NCBI GenBank assembly: GCA_006503475.1
Contig: RSEH01000179.1
Span: 1 to 64,000, forward strand
Source: Stentor roeselii
Taxonomy: Eukaryota > Ciliophora > Heterotrichea > Heterotrichida > Stentoridae
Direction: 5' to 3'
DNA: 64,000 bases
In this document: positions 19,648 through 27,117 of the stretch, piece after piece
Layout of the letters: each line of letters opens with the position of its first letter
Numbering within the stretch: position 1 is the stretch's first letter
The notes under the pieces: generated by a model
What the model was told of the DNA's origin: nothing
The model's input: only the letters and a program-made list of their open reading frames with translations
Database searches by the model: none
Program-made: the position numbers and the translations under genes

Positions 19648-21030
19648 ATGGTTGGTCTAAATCAAGTATGTCTGATGACTCCAGTCATCTTGGCAGTTCT
19701 CGCAAATCACTTCTACCTTCACGACAAGTACCTTTCAATCCAGCAAGCCTTACTTCTCCTTGCTATTGTCTTCTATTTCTTATACTACTCATGCTTCAAA
19801 AGCTATCTTTATCAATACCGCCCTGAGAACCCAGGACAAGTCGCTCGAGGAAGGACTCCTCCAGCTTTTCCTAATGGTTGGTTTGTTGTCTGTCGATCGT
19901 CTGAGCTTAAGGCCCTGCAGGTCATGCCTGCAAAGCCCTCTGGATATAATATCGTACTTTTTAGAGGAGAAAATGGAGAAGCTTATGCACTTCATGCTTT
20001 TTGTCCTCATAGTGGAGCTCATTTGGGAGTCGGCGGACAGGTGAAATATTCCAGTTGTGTTCAGTGTCCTTTTCATGGATGGCTCTTTGATGGGAAAACT
20101 GGGAATTTCGTTTTGGGTGAGGGACTTAGACAGAAAAAAGTAGAGTTTTTCTGTTATAGTGAAGAAATTGGAAGGTGTAAGTTAAGTCCTGAGGATGTTT
20201 TGAAGAAAACTGGGGATGGACATGTCAGGCTGAGGAAGTATCTGGTTAAGGAGATCAATGGGTTTATTTATATTTGGCTTCATAGCGACCCTTCAGCAAA
20301 ACCCACCTACGAGCCACTCGACATAACACCCTACCAAAGTCGTTTACCCTACCGAGGCACAAGTATGAACAAGATATATTCCCATTGTCAAGACATAGTA
20401 GAAAACGGTGGGGACATCCGTCACTTCATCTACGTCCATTCCTACCTTTTGCCCTTCACAACTCTCGTCTCAGCCGAATGGGAAGCACGTTGGGTGCGAG
20501 GCGACGATCCAGACCTTGCACAAAAGATGAATCACAAGATTCCCTGGGTAAACGACTACAAAAAGCAACTTCTAGCCAAATACCTCACAAAAGAAAACTC
20601 AAGCAGCATCGGAATAATGTACCTGGACAACTACGTTCAAATCCTTAACTGCAAGCCGATCTTCTTCTTCAATGCAACTATTTTTCAAGTAGGCCCAGGC
20701 CTTGTTTACTTGTTTTTAGTGAGTCCCTTTTACGAGGCAGTGTTTTTCCAGCATACTAACACCCTGGGCAGGTTCGAACACGACGTTTATCATGAACTCT
20801 ACGCCAGTTGGCACCTCCCGCATTGGGTCACTGCTTTGATGTTGAGACTTGAAGCGCAACAAGTGACGAACGATACTTTTATTTGGAATAATAAAGAATT
20901 CGCTAGTGAGCCGAGGTATAATTTGGACTCTGAAGCGGATAAAACGATTTTAAATTGGAGAAGGTGGTTCTCGCAGTTCTATCAAGGATGCGCTGAAAGG
21001 GAAAAGGAAGAAAGGAAGTTCTCTTGGTAG
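19648..21030 (+). CDS. Rieske sterol C7-desaturase (Neverland/DAF-36 type)
   Basis: This Rieske non-haem iron oxygenase has 460 residues. N-terminal hydrophobic segments (~10-50) anchor it in a membrane, presumably the ER. The [2Fe-2S] centre is Cys119-Pro-His121 and Cys140-Pro-Phe-His143, in the contexts CPHSGAHLGVGG and CVQCPFHGW that are typical of Neverland/DAF-36. The mononuclear iron site is visible as ENGGDIRHFIYVH, with Asp256, His259 and His264. The family converts cholesterol to 7-dehydrocholesterol; a ciliate relative in Tetrahymena is known to be a sterol C7-desaturase, so dietary sterol modification is the likely role. Wobble usage changes from T/G to C/A near 20286. Its stop is 16 nt from the convergent stop of the calcium pump gene. 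Confidence 0.92.
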   Translation: MVGLNQVCLMTPVILAVLANHFYLHDKYLSIQQALLLLAIVFYFLYYSCFKSYLYQYRPENPGQVARGRTPPAFPNGWFVVCRSSELKALQVMPAKPSGYNIVLFRGENGEAYALHAFCPHSGAHLGVGGQVKYSSCVQCPFHGWLFDGKTGNFVLGEGLRQKKVEFFCYSEEIGRCKLSPEDVLKKTGDGHVRLRKYLVKEINGFIYIWLHSDPSAKPTYEPLDITPYQSRLPYRGTSMNKIYSHCQDIVENGGDIRHFIYVHSYLLPFTTLVSAEWEARWVRGDDPDLAQKMNHKIPWVNDYKKQLLAKYLTKENSSSIGIMYLDNYVQILNCKPIFFFNATIFQVGPGLVYLFLVSPFYEAVFFQHTNTLGRFEHDVYHELYASWHLPHWVTALMLRLEAQQVTNDTFIWNNKEFASEPRYNLDSEADKTILNWRRWFSQFYQGCAEREKEERKFSW

Positions 21031-21046
21031 TAGTTTATTTAAATTA

Positions 21047-24000
21047 TTAATAACCCAGGTTTGAACGGGAAAGATCCATGTGTAAACTTTGACGCTTTGT
21101 TATTCCACTTGCTCGCACTGATAGAATACCTGAACCTAATGAACCACTGTTTTCTTTTGAACCGCTTTGAGGGAAAAAACGACTTGGAAGAAGCAGCAGG
21201 AATATCCTCCAGAATAGGGAAAGGCTTGAGAATGCTAGGCAGATTAACCATTCGTGAACAGTTAGACCTCCTTTTTGGCAACCGAATGCTATGTATCCTA
21301 CACTTACTATTAGAATTTGGACTAGGATTGTCCCCACCCAAATAGTAATAAAAAGCCAATTTCTCGAAATTCCCTCAAAAACATTAAACTCATCCCTTAA
21401 CTTTCGTGAATTAAACTCATTCATAAGTTGAAGCAAAACAAAAACATTGAAGATATAAGTAAAGTGCCTACTAGGTTCATTACTTCCATACTCCTCTCCC
21501 CCATCAGCTCGATATTTACGTCCACTCTGAACAGTTCCATCGATTTTTCCCTGACTATTAACTTGAGGTAAAAACCTTTCCCCCGCGAAAGTCATAAAAA
21601 AAAGTAGCACAAGTTGCATAATACTCTGTCCAAAGATATGCTTCCACATGATCCTTTCAATAATAAAATCATTCCTCCTATGCGGTGTTCGATTCAAGTG
21701 ATCATCCGTAGGAGGGTCAGTAGCCAGTGCAAGTGAAGCAAAAGAGTCCATGATAAGATTCACCCAAAGTAGCTGAACCGAAGTCAAAGGACTCTGCTGA
21801 ATGACAACAGCGCCAATCATAGCCAAAGCGACTGCAACCACATTGACAGTGAGTTGAAACTGAAGAAAACATCGAATATTGTCATAAATATTTCTTCCCC
21901 AGACCACTGCCCTCACAATTGAGTTAAAATTATCATCAAGTAAAATGATCCCCGCTGCTTCTTGAGCCATTTCAGTTCCTGCGATTCCCATCGCAAAGCC
22001 AATGTCAGCTTTTTTCAGAGCTGGAGCGTCGTTTGTACCGTCGCCTGTCACTGCGACTACGTGGCCCAGCTCTTTTAAACCTGTTACAAGTGTGTATTTG
22101 TCGTCTGGAGATGAACGTGCTAGAACTGCCAGATTTTTTATTAGGTCCCGGAACTGGTCAGGGTGGCTTATCACGTCTTTTCTTAAACTTTTTCCTGATT
22201 TTTTAGACTCTGACTTGCTACGTGGGCAGGAACAGACTTTCACTCGGCAGATGCTGCAGATTGTCCCGCCGGTTTTTTCTGCGAAGTCTTTACCTTCCAT
22301 TACTAGCTGGTCTTCAGAGGTGATGATGTGGCATTCTTTCGCGATGGCTCTTGCTGTTGCCATGTTGTCGCCTGTAACCATTCTAACAGTTATTCCTGCT
22401 TTCTGACACTTTAACACAGCTTGAGGTACTTCATCCCTTAAAGGGTCTCTGATACCTGCCAATCCAATAAGTACCAAATTTTTAGTTTCCACCAATGGAA
22501 ACCCATTCACATCAAGTACCTCAAAATCCGTATCATTTTGAATATCAACATAAGCCAAAGCGATGACCCTCAGAGCTTTTTCAGTCATTTTCAAAATCTT
22601 AGCATTAATGATTTCCAGGTCTTCCAGAGAGAGTCCCCTGACTACTGCTTCTCCATCAAGATAAAAACAACAAAATTTCACAAGAATCTCAGCAGCTCCT
22701 TTAACATGAAGTCTTTTTTTATCACCTTCTAAAGTAATTAAAACACTCGATCTTTTTCTTTTCGAGGAAAAAGGGAAAAATTTATGAAAATTTTCCAAAT
22801 AATTAACTCGAGTTTCAACATAATCAGAATGACCAAGAGCGAGCATCATCATCAACATGGCGATTTCAGTTTTACTTCCAACTTCCCCTTTATTAGCATC
22901 GATGAAAGCGCTTGAATTGGTGAAGACAGATTCTTTTAAAACATGTAAAAACTCTGCCTGGAATGTTTTATGTGAAGGGCGATTTTTTTCGAAGTCATAA
23001 GCGATTCCACCAGCCCAGAACTCGCTGACAGTCATTTTATTTTGAGTTAAAGTGCCAGTCTTATCAGAGCAGATCATGTCAGCTCCTCCCATCGTTTCGC
23101 AAGCGTGAAGTTTGCGTACCAAGTTGTTATCTTTCTGCATTTTTTTAACAGAGTAAGCAAGAGAAATTGTTACAGCCAAAGGAAGTCCTTCAGGAATAGC
23201 GACGACGAGGACAGTGATTCCGATGATTAAAGCATCAACAAATTCCTTTGCTGCTTCTTTTGACCAATCATCTTTTATTGACTTTTCAACAGTTATTCTT
23301 ATGAATAAGGAAAGAACTGTGATTAAAGCTGCGAAAAGACCTCCTTTTCCGATTGCTGATGCGAGTTTATCGAGTTTTTTCATTAGAGGAGTGCTGTCGG
23401 CTTCTTGCTCGACTAGGTCAGTGATTCTGCCTTCTGCTGATAACTTTCCAACTGCAATGACGAGCATCAGTCCGTAGCCTTCTGAGAGGTTGGTTCCTGA
23501 AAGCATCACTGCACTTGGAACCTCATGATGGTGGTCGTCGTGTAGGTTCAAGTCAGATAAATTAAGTTTATAAAATTCATCTCTGTGCTTTTTCGAATCA
23601 TAAACTGAAAGTTTCTTAATATTATCATTTTCACCAGTCATCGAAGCCTCAACCACCTCGATCTGAAACCCTTCAATCAACAACCCATCAGCAGGTATAG
23701 TTAACCCATTTTCCAATTTAACAACATCACCAACCATCAACTTCTTGGGATGTACAGAACTCCAAACTCCATCTCTGACAATCCTCACAAACTTAGTCTT
23801 TTTATTCGCATCTTTCAAAGCTGAGAACTTTTTCTGCTTCTGAAGATCATTTATAGCAGTCACATTAACCACAACGGCGACAGCAACAATAATAGCAAAT
23901 CCTTCAATCCATTCATATTCAGGGTGTTCTCCTAAAAACGCTCCAAGAAAAATACTAACCACTCCAGAAATGATCAAAATTCTCAAAGTCAAATCTTTTA

Positions 24001-24286
24001 AAGCTTCCCAGCAAATTTCGCAATAAGTAGCAACTTTTTCTTTAGGAAGTTTATTTTTTCCAAATATTTCTTTTCTATGTGAATGATTGTTCATTGAAGT
24101 CAATCCGTTTTTTTTGTTGCTTTGCAGTTTGTTAAGAATTTCATCGATTCCTCCAAGTTCTTGAATAACATCAAGTTCTTCAGCAAGTTTTCTTGATCGA
24201 TAAGAATCAATGATTTCAGTCAGGTCTTTTGCTGAGAGTCCGAAAGGGTTGAGCAGAGGAAATTCAGGACTGGGTTCAATTTTCAT
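21047..24286 (-). CDS. plasma-membrane-type Ca2+-transporting P-type ATPase
   Basis: This 1079-residue P2B ATPase should export Ca2+ from the cytosol using ATP. It shows the full set of motifs: TGEN in the actuator domain (~218), PEGLPLA in TM4 (~366), the phosphorylation site SDKTGTLTQNKM (~407), KGAAE for nucleotide binding, and TGDGTNDAPALKKADIGFAMG. TM segments follow the usual 2+2+6 arrangement. A Cys-rich insertion (ICSICRVKVCSCPRS, around nt 22215-22262) sits in the P-domain before ARSSPDDKY and is unusual. The C-terminal tail after TM10 is short (~40 residues) and basic, so any calmodulin-binding site must be small. The gene is tandem with the SUN gene upstream, with 22 nt between them. 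Confidence 0.95.
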   Translation of the reverse strand: MKIEPSPEFPLLNPFGLSAKDLTEIIDSYRSRKLAEELDVIQELGGIDEILNKLQSNKKNGLTSMNNHSHRKEIFGKNKLPKEKVATYCEICWEALKDLTLRILIISGVVSIFLGAFLGEHPEYEWIEGFAIIVAVAVVVNVTAINDLQKQKKFSALKDANKKTKFVRIVRDGVWSSVHPKKLMVGDVVKLENGLTIPADGLLIEGFQIEVVEASMTGENDNIKKLSVYDSKKHRDEFYKLNLSDLNLHDDHHHEVPSAVMLSGTNLSEGYGLMLVIAVGKLSAEGRITDLVEQEADSTPLMKKLDKLASAIGKGGLFAALITVLSLFIRITVEKSIKDDWSKEAAKEFVDALIIGITVLVVAIPEGLPLAVTISLAYSVKKMQKDNNLVRKLHACETMGGADMICSDKTGTLTQNKMTVSEFWAGGIAYDFEKNRPSHKTFQAEFLHVLKESVFTNSSAFIDANKGEVGSKTEIAMLMMMLALGHSDYVETRVNYLENFHKFFPFSSKRKRSSVLITLEGDKKRLHVKGAAEILVKFCCFYLDGEAVVRGLSLEDLEIINAKILKMTEKALRVIALAYVDIQNDTDFEVLDVNGFPLVETKNLVLIGLAGIRDPLRDEVPQAVLKCQKAGITVRMVTGDNMATARAIAKECHIITSEDQLVMEGKDFAEKTGGTICSICRVKVCSCPRSKSESKKSGKSLRKDVISHPDQFRDLIKNLAVLARSSPDDKYTLVTGLKELGHVVAVTGDGTNDAPALKKADIGFAMGIAGTEMAQEAAGIILLDDNFNSIVRAVVWGRNIYDNIRCFLQFQLTVNVVAVALAMIGAVVIQQSPLTSVQLLWVNLIMDSFASLALATDPPTDDHLNRTPHRRNDFIIERIMWKHIFGQSIMQLVLLFFMTFAGERFLPQVNSQGKIDGTVQSGRKYRADGGEEYGSNEPSRHFTYIFNVFVLLQLMNEFNSRKLRDEFNVFEGISRNWLFITIWVGTILVQILIVSVGYIAFGCQKGGLTVHEWLICLAFSSLSLFWRIFLLLLPSRFFPQSGSKENSGSLGSGILSVRASGITKRQSLHMDLSRSNLGY

Positions 24287-24308
24287 ATTTTATATGGTTT
24301 AAGTTATT

Positions 24309-25025
24309 TTACGACGTAGCTAGTGGGAATCCATGGACTTTGAACTGATAGACACAGGTGTTTTCTCCTCCGTGGTTCGAGGTGATGTTTAAACTTACAA
24401 CTTTTACACGTTCTTTTCCATTATAGGGAAATTTGAACCAGGTATTTCGAGTTTCTTCTTTGATTCTTAAGTCAAGTTCGCCGGAAAGTAGAAATTTTAA
24501 GGTTTTCTCGTCTTTCCCGCCAAAAACACTGAAAGACTTTGGAGCGGATGAATAGTCGAGAGAGTTTATGTGGAATATCTCGAAACTTGAAGGGGAAATT
24601 TCAGTTATTAGATTGATTAGGACTGAACCTGTATCGCCACGAAAGCCCCAACAGTTACCTGGAAGGTTATTATCTGAAATTACTGCGAAAATAGGGTTTT
24701 TACTTGAAAATTCAGAACTTTTTTCTCTTATTATTTGACCTCCTGCCTTTGCACTTGCGAAGTCTATTAAGTCATCAGTTAAGATTTGCTCTGTGCAGCT
24801 TCTGACCTGCTCCACATCTTTTAAACTACCTGAAGAACTCCAGGAATTAAAATAAAAGATTACCTGAGATACAAAAAATCCACAAATAAATAGGTAAAAG
24901 AATAAATTAGAACATATTGTGAAAGGAGTCCTTGGCTTCTTAGTTTTAAATTTTCCTAAGTTTTGGGTGCATGCGCAAAGTCCTTCTAGCACATTTTCAG
25001 TTGAACATAAAGGGGCTTCAGACAT
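24309..25025 (-). CDS. SUN-domain protein, single-pass
   Basis: A 238-residue protein with a short N-terminal tail (~38 residues), one transmembrane helix (~40-60) and a SUN domain (~110-235). Diagnostic segments are LPGNCWGFRGDTGSVLI, the strand and helix around ISPSSFEIFHI, SAPKSFSVFGG, and the terminal CVYQFKVHG. SUN proteins sit in the inner nuclear membrane with the domain in the perinuclear space, where they bind KASH proteins to bridge nucleus and cytoskeleton. This one is very short and has little room for the coiled coil that normally trimerises SUN proteins. It could instead be a SUN-like (Slp1/SUCO-type) ER protein, although those usually have the domain centrally. Its start codon lies only 6 nt from the divergent start at 25032. 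Confidence 0.85.
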   Translation of the reverse strand: MSEAPLCSTENVLEGLCACTQNLGKFKTKKPRTPFTICSNLFFYLFICGFFVSQVIFYFNSWSSSGSLKDVEQVRSCTEQILTDDLIDFASAKAGGQIIREKSSEFSSKNPIFAVISDNNLPGNCWGFRGDTGSVLINLITEISPSSFEIFHINSLDYSSAPKSFSVFGGKDEKTLKFLLSGELDLRIKEETRNTWFKFPYNGKERVKVVSLNITSNHGGENTCVYQFKVHGFPLATS

Positions 25026-25031
25026 TTATAA
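25026..25031. promoter_or_regulatory. 6-nt spacer between divergent start codons
   Basis: Six bases, TTATAA (a perfect palindrome), separate the start codons of the SUN gene (minus) and the small membrane protein (plus). Any shared promoter must extend into one or both coding sequences. Confidence 0.45.
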
Positions 25032-25409
25032 ATGACGATAAATCAAGACTTTTGCAATGGGAATTTAACTAAGCTGGAAAAGCTCTTAGTGCTTAAAGAG
25101 TACTTTACTCAAGGAAATGCAACATCAGCTCAAATGATTAATGATAAAAAGGTTGTTTTTGCATCAGAGCTTCCGAAAATGATTTTGTATTGCACCTTTT
25201 ATATGGTTCTAGGAGCTGGCTATGCGATGGTTTTGAATATGTTTGTAAAAAGTCCTAGGGCTTTTTATATCTTCCCTGCGATGAGTTGTTCAGGATTTGG
25301 GTATTTCAAGTATTATGAATTACTTTCAGAGAAGGCGAGAATAGTTGACACATATGAAGTTGAGATGTTTAAAAAGTACTGTAAGAAGGGAATAAGAGTG
25401 AATGATTAG
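25032..25409 (+). CDS. small membrane protein, unknown
   Basis: A 125-residue protein with one clear hydrophobic segment (~50-72) and a weaker second one (~76-96), followed by a charged 28-residue tail. I do not recognise a family. It is head-to-head with the SUN gene, and co-expression is likely given the 6-nt gap, but it is not an obvious KASH partner because the hydrophobic segments are central rather than at the extreme C-terminus. The stop is TAG, 49 nt from the convergent RING gene. Confidence 0.7.
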   Translation: MTINQDFCNGNLTKLEKLLVLKEYFTQGNATSAQMINDKKVVFASELPKMILYCTFYMVLGAGYAMVLNMFVKSPRAFYIFPAMSCSGFGYFKYYELLSEKARIVDTYEVEMFKKYCKKGIRVND

Positions 25410-25458
25410 GACTAGTTAAGATATGAAAAGAGCTAATCCTTTAATTCAATAATTTTTA

Positions 25459-25854
25459 TTATTCTTTGAACACGATATACTTATCTATTAATACTTGCTC
25501 ATGCTCCGATAGTCCGTGCATGCTTCTTTCTTGTCTATTACCTACAAAATTGCAGTATTTGCATTTCCTTTTTATCACGGAACATTCATTCAAATGATTT
25601 TCTTTTTCTTTACGGTAATAATACTTACCACATTCACACTTGACTGGCAAATTTTCTAAGAAATTCTCAACAGTTAGGTTATTGCGGAATCCAGTTTGTT
25701 TGGCACAATATGGACATATAGATTTCATGCTTATCATGCATTTCTTACAAAAAGTGTTACCGCAGCAGTCTAATATAACTGGATCTTCATAGATATTAAA
25801 ACAAATAGGACAACTTAAGGTCTTTTCAGCATATTCTTGAGTAGATTTATCCAT
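25459..25854 (-). CDS. RING / TRAF-type zinc-finger protein
   Basis: A compact 131-residue protein. Residues ~14-50 form a RING-like finger (CPICFNIYEDPVILDCCGNTF, then CKKC and CPYC). Residues ~74-115 form a TRAF-type zinc finger (CECGKYYY, HLNECS, CKYC, MHGLSEHE). RING/TRAF proteins usually act as E3 ubiquitin ligases. Here the position that is normally the His of the RING (CGHxFC) is Asn (CGNTFC), which may weaken the second zinc site or be compensated by the neighbouring extra Cys. Upstream DNA on its sense strand is G-poor like other leaders. Confidence 0.85.
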   Translation of the reverse strand: MDKSTQEYAEKTLSCPICFNIYEDPVILDCCGNTFCKKCMISMKSICPYCAKQTGFRNNLTVENFLENLPVKCECGKYYYRKEKENHLNECSVIKRKCKYCNFVGNRQERSMHGLSEHEQVLIDKYIVFKE

Positions 25855-27117
25855 TTATAGATTAATTATTAGGATTTATCAATACATAGAGTGAGAATAT
25901 AGATGTTAAGTTGAAATATTAAAAGATTGATAAAGGTGTTAACTTAAGGATAATTTTTAAATTGATAAACCGGATTTTAATAGGAAAGGAGTAAAAGTGA
26001 AGTATCGATAAGAGCCTATAGCACAAGTTCAGAACATTACTTAGAATTACTTAAAGGTATTACTAATTTAATTACAATATGTATAAGGAAACAGACTTGA
26101 AATTTTATTTTTGGGTAAAATAGGAGTAAAAGGAACACATCACAAAAGTTTCATAGATTAAGTAGTTATTATAATTAAAGGCAAGTTGATATGTATTCAA
26201 AATCAAGAAAACAGAAATAGGAGAAACATTCTACATATATCAGTAGAAATTATTCAAATAAGAATGAAAATGGGATTCAAATAGTTGAAAAATTATATGA
26301 AGCTATTTATTTCTATATTATTTAATAAAAAATAGGACTACATAGAATAATAAGACTATAAAAAATACTTAGAAATACGAAAATATTATAATAAATCAAT
26401 CAGTATAGTTTTCTGATTAAATTTGCGTTTAAACAGCAGAAGATAAACTCAAAGCATATAGCATCTTAAATTAATGGAAATAGTGTATGAGAAGCATTTA
26501 ATATCATTGATAGAATTACTATGCTTACTTAAATAGAGATAGATTCATGAGGGGATTAGATTCATAAACATGGAGAATTTAACCGAAATAGACTATTTGT
26601 GATTATTTTAGATGTATTAATTAATTTAATTCATGGATATCAATAAAATAATACTTTAAAAAATTTTTTTACACGATCTATATCAATAGGAAAAGACTAT
26701 AATCCATTTTTATACTTTTTTTAAATAAATGAAGCTTAATAAAACCTAATAAATGATAGTAAATATATAATATGATATATTATTACGCTACATTCATATA
26801 ATGCTAAAATTAATTTTCTTTGAATATCGAAAAAAAATTAAGAAGTTTTCAAATAGCAATGAAATCCCTCTCCTCCAAAACCTCAAGTTAAAAATATTCT
26901 TTAAAGGTCCAAAACATTCACTTAATAATAATAATCAGCCCCATAATCCTCACTTTCACCAAGTAAAACTAAACCCTAAATAATTTCAATTCCAAAATCA
27001 CTCCAAATGAAAAGCCCATAAAACATTCCCTCAATCCATTCCTCATTCTTTTCATAAAACCTACAAAAAACAGCCCAACTCTTCATCATTAACACCTTCC
27101 ATAGTATATCAAATTCA
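25855..27117. other. AT-rich divergent intergenic region
   Basis: This separates the RING gene (leftward) from the long coiled-coil gene (rightward). There is no frame longer than about 60 codons and no intron-rescued gene. A 60-codon frame at 26801 lies in the C-rich leader and looks accidental. The last 118 bases before 27118 contain 4 G against 36 C. Confidence 0.6.
26870..27117 (+). promoter_or_regulatory. G-depleted 5' leader
   Basis: A strongly C-rich, G-poor sense strand runs directly up to the ATG at 27118. This is the clearest example of the leader composition seen in the window. Confidence 0.35.

Noticed and set aside
26020-26560. A frame that would be open with TAA/TAG as Gln
   Set aside because: It still contains TGA stops and low-complexity content, and there is no homology; AT-rich DNA gives such runs easily.
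26801-26983. 60-codon + strand frame in the leader of the coiled-coil gene
   Set aside because: It lies wholly in the C-rich, G-poor leader, has low-complexity content and no homology.
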